64,000 nt of DNA from Paenibacillus caseinilyticus. Its GTDB lineage: Bacteria; Bacillota; Bacilli; Paenibacillales; NBRC-103111. The notes under the pieces are model-generated. The model made no database searches, had not been told where the DNA came from, and worked only from the letters and a program-made list of their open reading frames with translations. Numbering within the stretch: position 1 is the first letter of the stretch; every line of letters begins with the position of its first letter. The stretch lies in NCBI RefSeq assembly GCF_027533645.1, contig NZ_JAQAGY010000003.1, positions 124,001 to 188,000 on the forward strand, given 5' to 3'. The translations under genes were made by a program, and so were the position numbers. This document shows, piece after piece, positions 54,528 to 64,000 of this stretch.

Positions 54528-55412
54528 CTACTTCGCCTCCGGCACATCAACGACGAATACCTCGCGAAGGTGCGTAAAGGATGCGAACGGCTGGATGGTC
54601 GCCACGTAGGTGATACCGAAATCCCCCTGCCGCTTCTCCACCACCTTGCCAACCTCGATGCCGTACGGGAAGACCAGGCCCTTGCCGGAAGTGATGACCG
54701 TGTCGCCGGGCTGAATGTCGTCTCCCGGTTCGATCTTGGTCATGAGCAGCAGGCCGGTGTCGGCATCGACGGTCTCGAGTACGCCGAACGACTTCTCTTC
54801 CTTGCCTTTCACCGTCAGCGCGATCGCTTTGGAATATATCCCTGCGCCCGCATCCGCATCGACGGAAGCCTTATCGTCTATTCCCGTGATGAGCTGTACA
54901 TCCGAATAGAAGTTCGCCGTGGACACGACCCGACCGACCAGTCCGTTGGTGACGGAAACGACCGCCATATTGGCCCGGATGCCGTCTTTCTCGCCCAGAT
55001 TGATCGTTACCATTTTCTGAGCCTGCTTATAGTCGACAACCTCCGCAATCCGGAAGTTCGTTTTGTTCATCTGCTTCTGCCGCTCGGTGAAACCAAGTGC
55101 CTCCTCCAAATCTTTGTTCTTCTCGAGAAGAGCGTTGAGCAGCGTCGCATCCCGCGCATATTTCGTTACGGTCTGACGCAGCACTTTGTTCTCCTCGTAT
55201 ACTGTACGAAATTCCCGGATGTCCTCGAACAATCCGGCTATGTATCCGACTGGCTTGTAGATCATTCCCTGAACCCAGGAAACCGTGTCCTTCACGAACC
55301 TCTCCGGCCATGTCTGGTAACCGCGGTTTCCGAACGTCAATCCCATCAGCGCAATGAAGAGGATCAGCCCCAGCATCAAAATGAGCAGCCTCTTATTCCC
55401 GAGTAATTTCAC
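54528..55412 (-). CDS. mreC: Rod shape-determining protein MreC (GTG start)
   Basis: 294 residues with one N-terminal membrane segment (LLILMLGLILFIALMGLTF), a coiled coil (about 60-110, VYEENKVLRQTVTKYARDATLLNALLEKNKDLEEALGF) and a beta-rich extracellular domain (GDTVITSGKGLVFPYGIEVGKV). It activates the elongation machinery. The start is a GTG at 55412 with GGAAGGTG 8 nt upstream; the longer frame adds 23 unmatched residues. Confidence 0.94.
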   Translation of the reverse strand: MKLLGNKRLLILMLGLILFIALMGLTFGNRGYQTWPERFVKDTVSWVQGMIYKPVGYIAGLFEDIREFRTVYEENKVLRQTVTKYARDATLLNALLEKNKDLEEALGFTERQKQMNKTNFRIAEVVDYKQAQKMVTINLGEKDGIRANMAVVSVTNGLVGRVVSTANFYSDVQLITGIDDKASVDADAGAGIYSKAIALTVKGKEEKSFGVLETVDADTGLLLMTKIEPGDDIQPGDTVITSGKGLVFPYGIEVGKVVEKRQGDFGITYVATIQPFASFTHLREVFVVDVPEAK

Positions 55413-55545
55413 TTCTTCCGCACCTTCCAACCTTCCCTTCCGAATGGGCCCTGCCTGCCTGTCATGCCATGTTGCCAGCACCTTAAGGTGGAAGCCGGAC
55501 GAAGTCGGTTACACCCGCTCCACCCGGCTTCTAAGGGACAATTCT

Positions 55546-56649
<1,104 letters not shown>

Positions 56650-56774
56650 TCACCGTTATGTAAAGACGATATGCTCTCCTTAAAAGTTCCAAGCCCGTCA
56701 TAAAAACACGGCGCACACCGGCATAAGCCGACATGCTCTGCGAAGGCGGGCCAAAAAACTTGCACTTTATTATA

Positions 56775-57464
56775 TTACATTAATCCGAGCTCCTTCAAAC
56801 TTACGAAGCGCTGGTCTCCGATGACCAGATGGTCGAGCACCTCGATACCCACGATCTCGCCGGCTTCCGCCAGCCTTCTCGTCAGGGCGATGTCTTCCGG
56901 ACTCGGTGTCGGATCTCCGCTGGGGTGGTTATGCGCGCATACGATAGAGGCGCTGCTCCGCTTGATCGCCGAACGGAATACTTCCCGCGGATGAACGATC
57001 GAAGCATTCAGGCTTCCCATCGAGAGCGTCTCCTGCCCGATCACATGGTTCTTCGTATTGAGGAAGAGGCAGACGAAATGTTCTTTCTGCAGATACCGCA
57101 GATCTTCCATAAGGAGAGCCGCGGCATCCTGCGGCGAGCGGATGGTTACGGTCTCGTTCATGCCGCTGCGCGCCAGGCGCCGGCCAAGCTCGATACCGGC
57201 CTGGATCTGGAGCGCTTTGGCCGCGCCGATCCCTTTGATGCCGGTCATCTGTTCCATGCTCATATCCGTCAAGCTCCGCAGGCCGCCGGCTTCGCGCAGC
57301 AGCTGCTGGGCCACATGGACCGCCGATTCCCGGTATGTACCGGTACGAAGCAGAATGGCGAGCAGCTCCGCATTGCCGAGTGCTTGCGCCCCATACTGCA
57401 TCATGCGCTCTCGTGGACGATCCTCTTGGTGTAATTCGCGCAATGTCGTATTGGGCGATTCCAT
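56775..57464 (-). CDS. radC: RadC-family JAB/MPN protein
   Basis: 229 residues: an N-terminal helix-hairpin-helix-like region (MEQMTGIKGIGAAKALQIQAGIELGRRL) and a JAMM-type domain with VCAHNHPSGDPTPSPEDIALTRRL holding the metal ligands. Despite its name, a direct DNA-repair activity has not been shown. It sits between maf and mreB, as in Bacillus. The ATG at 57464 is preceded by AAGGAGG (15 nt) and AAGGG (6 nt). Confidence 0.93.
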   Translation of the reverse strand: MESPNTTLRELHQEDRPRERMMQYGAQALGNAELLAILLRTGTYRESAVHVAQQLLREAGGLRSLTDMSMEQMTGIKGIGAAKALQIQAGIELGRRLARSGMNETVTIRSPQDAAALLMEDLRYLQKEHFVCLFLNTKNHVIGQETLSMGSLNASIVHPREVFRSAIKRSSASIVCAHNHPSGDPTPSPEDIALTRRLAEAGEIVGIEVLDHLVIGDQRFVSLKELGLM

Positions 57465-57522
57465 GATGTTCCCTTCTTTCCTCCTTCTGTAGTACGAACC
57501 ATCATTATAGCATGTCCGCGTA

Positions 57523-58125
57523 CTAAATGACAGCGACTCCCAGCCGTTCCAGAAGGCTTGACAAGAGGGATAGCGGCAGGCCCACGACATTGAAATAATC
57601 GCCTTCGATCCGGTCGATCATCGTGGCCCCGAGCCCCTGGATCCCGTACGAACCCGCTTTGTCCATCGGCTCGCCTGTGGCGATATAACGCCGGATCTGT
57701 GACTCCTTGAGCACCTTCATGAAGACCTCTGTCACCCGGTGAGACACATGCCGCTCGCCCGAATCCAGGTCGAAGCAGGCTACTCCGGTATATACCTGGT
57801 GTCTGCGCCCCTGAAGCGCGCTCAGCATGCGGAAAGCGTCCTCCTCGTCCTGCGGCTTGCCCAGCACCTGCCCATCCAGCACGACGATCGTATCGGAACC
57901 GATGACAATGCCGCTCGCCTCCTCTGCCTTACAACGTTCGCAGACCGCGCCCGCTTTACGGGCGGACAGCTCTTCTACAATCTGCGCGGGCGTCAGTCCC
58001 GGCTCCGTCGTTTCGTCGACATCGCTTACGCGGATCGCATAAGGAAGCCCCAAGGAGCCTATAAGTTCCTGGCGCCGCGGCGAAGATGAAGCCAGAATCA
58101 GTGTACGGTTGTCGGATATTGTCAT
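57523..58125 (-). CDS. maf: Maf-type nucleoside triphosphate pyrophosphatase
   Basis: 200 residues. It shows the family start LILASSSPRRQELIGSLGLPY, then VIGSDTIVVLDGQVLGKPQDEEDAFRML and GYFNVVGLPLSLL. Maf proteins hydrolyse non-canonical or modified dTTP/UTP and over-expression blocks septum formation in B. subtilis. The gene precedes radC-mreBCD, as in Bacillus. Confidence 0.95.
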   Translation of the reverse strand: MTISDNRTLILASSSPRRQELIGSLGLPYAIRVSDVDETTEPGLTPAQIVEELSARKAGAVCERCKAEEASGIVIGSDTIVVLDGQVLGKPQDEEDAFRMLSALQGRRHQVYTGVACFDLDSGERHVSHRVTEVFMKVLKESQIRRYIATGEPMDKAGSYGIQGLGATMIDRIEGDYFNVVGLPLSLLSSLLERLGVAVI

Positions 58126-58167
58126 AAAACAGTCCCTCGTTTCGAATAAGTTCTCGTGGCCATCCCT

Positions 58168-58410
58168 TTACAGCTTGCGGAAAATCCAGAACCCGAGCGC
58201 AATGCCCAGAATGCCGATCAGATTCAGCCGGATCTGCAGATCGAGATCGTAACGGACAACCAGAAGGTCCGCCTTGGGCTGCCAGGACAGCGCCACCGTC
58301 TTCGTCAGGAAGCCGAGGTACGGATAAGGTGCCAGAAGCTGGCCGATGAGCGTGCCCGCAATCAGGCAGACCATCAGCAGCACTATCAAGGTGAGCGTAT
58401 TCTTCTTCAA
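58168..58410 (-). CDS. Small DUF4321 membrane protein
   Basis: 80 residues with two membrane segments (LTLIVLLMVCLIAGTLIGQLL and LNLIGILGIALGFWIFRKL) and the intervening PYPYLGFLTKTVALSW motif of DUF4321. Function is unknown; the family commonly precedes maf in Firmicutes. Confidence 0.85.
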   Translation of the reverse strand: MKKNTLTLIVLLMVCLIAGTLIGQLLAPYPYLGFLTKTVALSWQPKADLLVVRYDLDLQIRLNLIGILGIALGFWIFRKL

Positions 58411-58568
58411 GATGTAGGATACCTCTTTCGGACGGTAGTCAATTCACGAAAAACGCCAAAGTCAAAAATTATTATAGCATATTTTGCCTTGGCTTCATGG
58501 TGATTTTGACAGCAGGGGTGACGGGGAAAACGCTCTATCCCCCCGCCTGCCGGGGTGGGGAAAGTTGC

Positions 58569-58598
58569 TTGCTTACAGGGGCCCGGCCGACCTATAAA
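58569..58598 (+). promoter_or_regulatory. Possible sigma-A promoter of the amidase gene
   Basis: TTGCTT (58569-58574) and TATAAA (58593-58598) are 18 bp apart and end about 30 nt before the TTG start codon. Confidence 0.45.
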
Positions 58599-58628
58599 AT
58601 GAGTGGAGATGAGGAAGGAGTGACAGCT

Positions 58629-60068
58629 TTGAAAAGCAATTGGACACGCGCCGCGCTGCTCGCGCTCGGCCTGCTGGTCCTGCCCGGCCACGCCGGTGCT
58701 GCCAAAGTGGTGCTCGATGCGGGACACGGCGGCACCGATCCCGGGGCGATCGGCGTGAACGGACTTCAAGAGAAAACGGTGAACTTCGACATCACCCGCC
58801 GCCTGCGGGACCTGCTCGCGGAGCAGGGCTACGAGGTGGCCCTGTCGAGGGAAACCGATGAATATATGTCGCTGCAGGACCGCGTAGCGTTCAAAGACGC
58901 CCAATCGGCGGACCTGTTCGTCTCGATCCACGCCAATTCCTACGGCAGCCCGGATGTGAGAGGCGCCATGGTCCTCTACTACGACGAGGCCTACCCGCAG
59001 GAAAGCTACCCGGCAAGTGCTGCCATGGAGAAGCTCACGCCGCAGAGCCGGGCCCTTGCGCAGGCAGTGCTGGATGCCTTCGTCTCCGCGACCGGCATGC
59101 AAAACCGCGGACTTGATCCGAGTGCGGTCTACGTCGTCCGCAACGGTACCATACCGAGCATCCTGGTCGAGACCGGGTTCCTCTCGAACGCCGCGGATGC
59201 CGCGCTGCTCGGCAAGGACAGCGTCCGCCAGACGATGGCCCGGGGCATCGCCGCCGGCATCGCGGCGTACCTGCCCCCGGGCACGGTGTTCCCGGACCTT
59301 ACGGGACACTGGGCCCGGGAAGCGGTCCTGCGGCTGAAGGCGCAGAGCCTGGTGGAGGGCGGCGCGGGCGGCCGGTACGAGCCCCAGCGCGTGCTGACGA
59401 GAGCGGAATGGGTGACGCTGCTCGGCAGACTCTTCGACCTGCCGGCGGCTGCGGCAGGGAGCGGTTGTTCCGCCGGCGGAGCGGGCAGCACCGTCACGGG
59501 CGCGGTGTACCGCGAAAGTGCGGGCTGCGGGCCGGAGGCCGCGCGGGGGGCTGCCGCGTTCAAGGACGTGAACGCGGGGCACTGGGCTTTCGCCGCCCTG
59601 GACGCGGCGGTGAAAGCGGGCGTGCTGGAGGGCTACCCGGACAGCACGCTGCGGCCCGACCGCCCGGTGACCCGGGCGGAAGTGGCTTCGCTTCTGCAGC
59701 GGCTGGCGGGGGCAAAGCCTGCGAAGAGCCATCCGTTCCGCGACGTGCCGGCCGGCTACTGGGCCGAAGGCGCGATAGCGGGGCTTCGCCAGGCAGGCTG
59801 GATCGACGGCGTCAGCGTGTCCGCCTTCGCGCCGGAGCGGGAGATGACGCGTGCCGAGGCGGCCGCCCTGCTGGACCGCTATACGGCCTCGAAGGGCCGG
59901 AGAACCGCGGGCACGTCGTCCGGTAAGCCGACCGGCACAGCATCTGTCCCTGCGGCCTCCAAGACGGCTGCCGGTACCGCAGCCTCCAAGAACACGCAGG
60001 CTGCGGTACCGGCAAGCAGCGTCCCGGCATCGGCAGCCGCTTCAGGTGTCAAGATCACGGTGCGGTAG
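58629..60068 (+). CDS. N-acetylmuramoyl-L-alanine amidase with SLH domains (TTG start)
   Basis: 479 residues. A signal peptide (about 1-24, ending GHAGA) is followed by an Amidase_3 domain with zinc ligands in VLDAGHGGTDPG, LQEKTVNFD and SIHANS, and the catalytic Glu in ILVETGFLSN. Three SLH repeats follow (FPDLTGHWAREAVLRLKAQSLV; FKDVNAGHWAFAALDAAVKAGVLEGYPDSTLRPDRPVTRAE; FRDVPAGYWAEGAIAGLRQAGWI), then an Ala/Ser/Thr-rich tail. It cuts the bond between MurNAc and the stem peptide, anchored to secondary wall polymer through SLH. The TTG at 58629 has AAGGAG 8 nt upstream. Confidence 0.9.
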   Translation: MKSNWTRAALLALGLLVLPGHAGAAKVVLDAGHGGTDPGAIGVNGLQEKTVNFDITRRLRDLLAEQGYEVALSRETDEYMSLQDRVAFKDAQSADLFVSIHANSYGSPDVRGAMVLYYDEAYPQESYPASAAMEKLTPQSRALAQAVLDAFVSATGMQNRGLDPSAVYVVRNGTIPSILVETGFLSNAADAALLGKDSVRQTMARGIAAGIAAYLPPGTVFPDLTGHWAREAVLRLKAQSLVEGGAGGRYEPQRVLTRAEWVTLLGRLFDLPAAAAGSGCSAGGAGSTVTGAVYRESAGCGPEAARGAAAFKDVNAGHWAFAALDAAVKAGVLEGYPDSTLRPDRPVTRAEVASLLQRLAGAKPAKSHPFRDVPAGYWAEGAIAGLRQAGWIDGVSVSAFAPEREMTRAEAAALLDRYTASKGRRTAGTSSGKPTGTASVPAASKTAAGTAASKNTQAAVPASSVPASAAASGVKITVR

Positions 60069-60115
60069 GCCATCTATCTGCCGCGCCGCGCTGCATCAGG
60101 TCATGCGGCCACGTA

Positions 60116-60172
60116 AAAGAAGCCCGCTCCCACGCTGCACCGGCTGCCGCGGCGGGAGGAACGGGCTTCTTT
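60116..60172. terminator. Bidirectional terminator between the amidase and SPOR genes
   Basis: AAAGAAGCCCG and CGGGCTTCTTT form an 11-bp stem around a GC-rich inner hairpin, with T runs on both strands, between two convergent genes. Confidence 0.85.
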
Positions 60173-60177
60173 AGCGT

Positions 60178-61563
60178 TTACTGCAGAGCAGCCGCCTTCA
60201 GCAGCTCCTTCTCGGCTACGAGATACTCCAGCAGCGCCCCCTGCGCCTGCCAGAGGATCGCGTGCGACGGATTCTTCTTATACTCGTCCAGCGAAGCGAC
60301 AGCGGTGTTCATCGCCTTATTCAGCTTCGGCAGCGAAGCTTTGCCTGCTTCTCCCAGCCCGTCGCTGACGGCGGAGGCCGCCCCCGTCCAAGCCTGGTGC
60401 GCCTTCTTGATCGCCTGCAGCGCTTTGTCGTCGATCGGCCCCGCCTCCGTCTCCTTCAGCTTTGCAGCCGTCTGGGAAGCCACCTGCTGCACCAGTGACG
60501 CCCCCTGCGTCATATAGGTCTGGAAGACGTCCGCTTGCTTGCCGTTCCAGCGAACCTGCTTTGCGCCCGGCACCTCGTAAGCCTTCACGATCACTTCCGT
60601 CTGCTTCGCCTCGAAGCCCTGGGCCAAGCCGAGCGCGTCATCCCGGTTGGTGGCCAGGCCTACATAGACGATATTCTTCTCGCCCAGCTCCGTGACCGCC
60701 TCCATGCCCTTCTTGCGCAGCTCGGCTGCGGCGGATTCGGCACTGGCCGCAGAGCTGAAGACCCCGCCCTGCAGAATCGTATAGGAGCGGGCAGGCAGGT
60801 CGACGGCTGCCGAGGTTCCCGGTATCGCACCGGCCGCGGCCGCCGGCTCCGTACCTGCTTGGGCTCCGGCTCCTTTGGACACAGCCCCCTGCGGCGTCAT
60901 CGCCGCCTGATCTGCGGCCGGCCCCTTCGCCGGATCACCGCCCGTGAACATCGACAGTACCAGAAAACCGAAGGCGACCCCGGTAACGACCGCCCCGGTA
61001 ACCGAAGCCGTGATCCTCAGCCACGAGCCCTGCCCGGGAGGACGGGTGTAATAGGCGCTGCCCTCCGGCTTCCCGGAGCGGTAGGCGGGCTCCGCTTCTT
61101 CGCGCTCTCCCGCATAACCGGTCTCTCCGTTGTATGCCGGCTTGCCCGCATTCGAGCTGCTGCGGATGAGCTTCTCCACCCGCTCGATCTCCGGATCGAA
61201 CGAGCTCTGCCAGGCGCCGAATTCGCTGCCATAGCCCGGTTGGGGCTCGGCATCGGGCTCGAGCAGCAGCCAGCCCTTGGAGGAGATGGGCGGTGCGGCC
61301 GGCTCCGCTGGCTGCGGGCTGCCGGACTCCCCTTTCCGGGACAGGTCCGGGGCGCCCTCGGAGAAGGAAGAGGAGGACCTGCGTCCTTCGCCAAGCCCTC
61401 CTGTCTCCGGTCCCCGCTCTGTCGCACCCGCACTGCGCGGCTCTTCCTCCACCACCTGATATTCTTCCCTGCGCAGAGGGATCACACGGTCGCGCTCCCC
61501 TTGTTCCCGTACTCCGTCCGGCTTCGCTGTATGGTATCGGAATGTCATTTTGGCTTTAGTCAT
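60178..61563 (-). CDS. SPOR-domain protein
   Basis: 461 residues. A charged cytoplasmic N-terminal half (about 1-190) is followed by one membrane segment (LRITASVTGAVVTGVAFGFLVLSMF), a linker, and a SPOR domain (about 265-335, ARSYTILQGGVFSSAASAESAAAELRKKGMEAVTELGEKNIVYVGLATN) that binds denuded glycan strands. A helical C-terminal part follows. SPOR proteins gather at septa. The ATG at 61563 has GGGAG upstream. It is convergent with the amidase whose products it may bind. Confidence 0.82.
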   Translation of the reverse strand: MTKAKMTFRYHTAKPDGVREQGERDRVIPLRREEYQVVEEEPRSAGATERGPETGGLGEGRRSSSSFSEGAPDLSRKGESGSPQPAEPAAPPISSKGWLLLEPDAEPQPGYGSEFGAWQSSFDPEIERVEKLIRSSSNAGKPAYNGETGYAGEREEAEPAYRSGKPEGSAYYTRPPGQGSWLRITASVTGAVVTGVAFGFLVLSMFTGGDPAKGPAADQAAMTPQGAVSKGAGAQAGTEPAAAAGAIPGTSAAVDLPARSYTILQGGVFSSAASAESAAAELRKKGMEAVTELGEKNIVYVGLATNRDDALGLAQGFEAKQTEVIVKAYEVPGAKQVRWNGKQADVFQTYMTQGASLVQQVASQTAAKLKETEAGPIDDKALQAIKKAHQAWTGAASAVSDGLGEAGKASLPKLNKAMNTAVASLDEYKKNPSHAILWQAQGALLEYLVAEKELLKAAALQ

Positions 61564-61738
61564 ACGATCCAGCACTCCCTTGTCCCATTATCGTATTACT
61601 AGACTATGAGAGTTCCGAGAGAAGTAGAACTGGGGAATAAGCCGGCATGCAGCGGCGAAGAATAAGAGAGCACTTCATCCTGCATCATGACCCTGCATCA
61701 TGACCCTGCAGCCTATCTATGCCGCTGCCGTAACAACC

Positions 61739-61767
61739 AAAAAACCGGCCCCTCTGCAGGGAACCGG
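61739..61767 (-). terminator. Terminator of folC-murC
   Basis: On the minus strand CCGGTTCC and GGGGCCGG form a stem followed by TTTTTTGG, about 35 nt after the murC stop. Confidence 0.8.
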
Positions 61768-61799
61768 AATTTTCAAACTTGCCTATAACCGGATGACTT

Positions 61800-63179
61800 T
61801 TACGCCCCCCGGGCTTCCAACGCTTTGGCCAACCCGTCGGCCGCCTTCCAGATGTCGCCCGCCCCCATCGTCAGCACCAGATCTCCGGGCTGGACGGAAC
61901 CGAGCAGATAGTTCTGTACTTCCTCTTTAGTCGGTACATACGTTACGTTCGCATTGCTGTTCTGACGAATGAGCTCCACCAGCTTCGCCGAAGTAATCCC
62001 CTCGATCTGCTTCTCGCCCGCAGGGGAGTAGATGTCGGTGATGATCACTTCGTCCGCGTCGGGGAACGCCCGGCTGAACTGTTCGAACAGGAAGTAGGTC
62101 CGAGTGTACCGCTGCGGCTGGAACACGGCGACAATCCGTTTGCCAGTCGCTTTGGCCGCCAGGATGGTCGCTTCGATCTCCGTCGGATGGTGGGCGTAGT
62201 CGTCGATGACGAGAATATCGTTCACTTCTCCGAGCACTTGGAACCTGCGCTTGGCGCCGCGGAACTCCGTGATGGCTTCCGCCACCTGGGCGAAGCTCAG
62301 TCCGGCCTCCATACACGTAATGAGCGTCGCCATCGCATTGTACACGTTGTGCTTGCCGGGCACCGACAGCCGGATCGTGCCCAGCACCGCTCCGCCCCTC
62401 ATCACCTCGAAGCTCACCTTGCGGTCGCCGAGCACAATATTGTGGGCGGTTACGTCTGCCTCGGAGTGGATACCGAAAGTAATGACCTCGCTCTTCACCT
62501 CGGGGATCATTTCGGCCAAGAACGGGTCATCAAGACATACGACCGCTTTGCCGTCCGTCTTCACCTGGCTCAGGAACTGGGCATAGGCCTTCTTGAGATT
62601 CTCAAAATCCCCGTCATAGTTTTCGAGATGGTCCGCTTCAATATTGTTGACGAGCGCAATGGAAGGATGGTACTGAAGGAACGAACCGTCGCTCTCGTCC
62701 GCTTCCGCAACCACCCAGTCCCCCTTGCCCGCTTTGGCGTTGCTGCCGACATTCATAATCTCTCCGCCGATGATGAAGGTCGGATCCGAACCGCATTCCT
62801 CCAGCACCAGTGCGATCATGGAAGAGGTCGTCGTCTTCCCATGCGCCCCTGCGACGGCTATCCCCTTCTTCGCGTTCATCAACCGGCCCAGCATCTGGGA
62901 ACGGTGCAGTATCGGAATATTGAGTTCTCCGGCTGCCGCCATCTCCACGTTATCCTTGGACAGCGCCGTCGAGTAGACGACCACGTCCGCCCCTCTCACA
63001 TTCTCCGCCTCATGTCCGATGAACACCTGCGCCCCTTTGGCAGCCAGCTTCTCCGTCAGTTCCTGCTGCGCCAGATCGGATCCCGAAACTTGATAGCCCA
63101 TCTCCAGCATTACTTTGGCGATCGCGCTCATGCCGTACCCGCCAATGCCGATAAAATGGATATGCTCCGATGTATTCAT
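61800..63179 (-). CDS. murC: UDP-N-acetylmuramate-L-alanine ligase
   Basis: 459-residue Mur ligase that adds the first amino acid of the peptidoglycan stem. It has an N-terminal UDP-binding motif HFIGIGGYGMSAIA, the ATP loop GAHGKTTTS (111-119), the central motifs NIEADHLENYDGDF and the C-terminal DDYAHHPTEIEATI. It is 7 bp downstream of folC. Confidence 0.97.
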   Translation of the reverse strand: MNTSEHIHFIGIGGYGMSAIAKVMLEMGYQVSGSDLAQQELTEKLAAKGAQVFIGHEAENVRGADVVVYSTALSKDNVEMAAAGELNIPILHRSQMLGRLMNAKKGIAVAGAHGKTTTSSMIALVLEECGSDPTFIIGGEIMNVGSNAKAGKGDWVVAEADESDGSFLQYHPSIALVNNIEADHLENYDGDFENLKKAYAQFLSQVKTDGKAVVCLDDPFLAEMIPEVKSEVITFGIHSEADVTAHNIVLGDRKVSFEVMRGGAVLGTIRLSVPGKHNVYNAMATLITCMEAGLSFAQVAEAITEFRGAKRRFQVLGEVNDILVIDDYAHHPTEIEATILAAKATGKRIVAVFQPQRYTRTYFLFEQFSRAFPDADEVIITDIYSPAGEKQIEGITSAKLVELIRQNSNANVTYVPTKEEVQNYLLGSVQPGDLVLTMGAGDIWKAADGLAKALEARGA

Positions 63180-63186
63180 GCTCGTT

Positions 63187-64000
63187 TCACCAGCCTTTTT
63201 CAGAATCGGATTGATGCTTCACCCAGGAACGGACGTCCCCGATCAAATATAAGGTCCCGGAGACCACGGCGAGGTCTTCCCCCTCCGCGAGGCGCTGCGT
63301 CAAGTCCAGTGCAGCCTTCCAGTCCGGCTCTACGATCACATCGACATCCGTCCGCCCCAGCTCTTCCAGCAGAGTCCGTGCCAGGGCCGCAAGGTCGGAG
63401 GCTGACGCCTTTTTATGCCAGTCGGGCTCGGTCAGGATCAAAGTATCCACTAGAGGTAGTATATGCCTGAAATAGCCAGTATGATTCTTATTCGACAGCA
63501 TCCCCATCATAAAATGAAGCCTGCGGTACCGGTACGTCTCCCGCAGGGCGGCGGCCAGCATCTGCGCCCCCTCCGGGTTGTGCGCACCGTCGATAAGCAG
63601 ACGCGGGGACTCCGACAGAAGTTCCAGCCGCCCCGGCCACTGGGTGCGGTGCAGCGCGTTCAGGAGCGCCTCATCATCGATGATCAGCGCATAGTACTGC
63701 CGCAGCACTTCGAGCGTCATCAGGGCCGTCGCCGCGTTCTTCACTTGGTGAGGCCCGTTCATGGAGATGACGGCATCCGGGATGCCCCGGAACACGCCAT
63801 GGAACGAGAACATCTGCCGGTTCTCTTCGGAAGACAGACTCTCGTACCGATAATCGCGTCCGAGCAGGTAGAGCGTACTCTGCTTGGCCTTGGCCGCGCC
63901 AGCTACCACTTCGATCACTTCCGGCTGTTCCACCGCGCTGACGACAGGAACGCCCGCCTTGATGATCGCCGCTTTCTCTCCGGCGATCTCAGGCAGCGTC
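63187..64000 (-). CDS. folC: Folylpolyglutamate synthase, C-terminal part (cut by window edge)
   Basis: The last 271 codons of a Mur-ligase-family enzyme that adds glutamates to folate. The translation enters from the edge (LPEIAGEKAAIIKAGVPVVSAVEQPEVIEVV), which is the usual FolC sequence, and contains MNGPHQVKNAATALMTLEVL and LLIDGAHNPEGAQMLAAALRE. A GTG inside the frame at 63933 could look like a start, but the upstream homology shows that the gene continues beyond the window. Confidence 0.95.
   Translation of the reverse strand, partial: TLPEIAGEKAAIIKAGVPVVSAVEQPEVIEVVAGAAKAKQSTLYLLGRDYRYESLSSEENRQMFSFHGVFRGIPDAVISMNGPHQVKNAATALMTLEVLRQYYALIIDDEALLNALHRTQWPGRLELLSESPRLLIDGAHNPEGAQMLAAALRETYRYRRLHFMMGMLSNKNHTGYFRHILPLVDTLILTEPDWHKKASASDLAALARTLLEELGRTDVDVIVEPDWKAALDLTQRLAEGEDLAVVSGTLYLIGDVRSWVKHQSDSEKGW

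Noticed and set aside
58507..58628. Earlier start of the amidase (frame open from 58497)
   Set aside because: The extra 44 residues are not signal-peptide-like; AAGGAG 8 nt before TTG at 58629 gives a proper signal peptide.

Overview
The window is a contiguous chromosomal segment from a GC-rich, endospore-forming Firmicute, most likely a member of the Paenibacillaceae (inferred from gene order, long GC-rich coding runs, a dense set of sporulation genes, an SLH-bearing amidase, a hisS T-box leader and the Firmicute-type L27/Prp pair). Nearly everything is read on the minus strand. I see no prophage, insertion sequence, tRNA, rRNA or CRISPR array. Start codons were refined by Shine-Dalgarno position, so several differ from the longest open frame. 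Three of them are TTG (ruvC, the LysM spore protein, the amidase) and four are GTG (narK, thrB, pheB, mreC).

Layout, in plus-strand order. 1-6.4 kb holds hisS (cut by the window edge) behind a sigma-A promoter and T-box leader, a membrane-anchored FAD oxidoreductase, a small unknown protein, dtd and the (p)ppGpp enzyme rel. 6.5-10.3 kb is a spore-coat island: a CotH-type kinase, a protein made of 27 GN(R/C)T pentapeptides, and two divergently read CotB-like proteins, the first ending in Asn/Arg/Ser/Gln repeats. 10.3-20.9 kb holds apt-recJ, a CDF-family protein that has lost its metal-site residues, secF-secD, a ComN-type regulator with an acidic extension, spoVB, a DUF421 protein, a YrzE-type membrane protein and yajC. 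20.9-30.5 kb holds tgt, queA, a SpoIID/SPOR protein, ruvB-ruvA-ruvC, an HNH nuclease, bofC and a type I signal peptidase.

30.7-44.2 kb holds a SafA-like double-LysM protein with perfect repeats, mgtC, the amino-acid genes pheB-hom-thrB-pheA, a Nudix hydrolase, an ABC ATPase behind a structured leader, a TrpD-like paralogue, and the nitrate genes nasC and narK. A perfect TnrA/GlnR-type box lies about 50 bp upstream of the likely narK start point. 44.2-64 kb is the conserved division, shape and sporulation core: obg-spo0B, rpmA-prp-rplU with an L21 leader, rng, spoIVFB-spoIVFA behind a sigma-E-type promoter, rodA-minD-minC, mreD-mreC-mreB, radC, maf, a DUF4321 protein, a cell-wall amidase, a SPOR protein, murC and the 3' part of folC.

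The genes fit a few shared jobs: spore formation (Spo0B phosphorelay; BofC and SpoIVFA/FB control of sigma-K; SpoVB; coat proteins and their kinase), wall growth and rod shape, translation and tRNA modification, and nitrogen assimilation. The most interesting part is the coat island, where a putative protein kinase sits beside two different hydroxyl-rich repeat proteins that look like its substrates.
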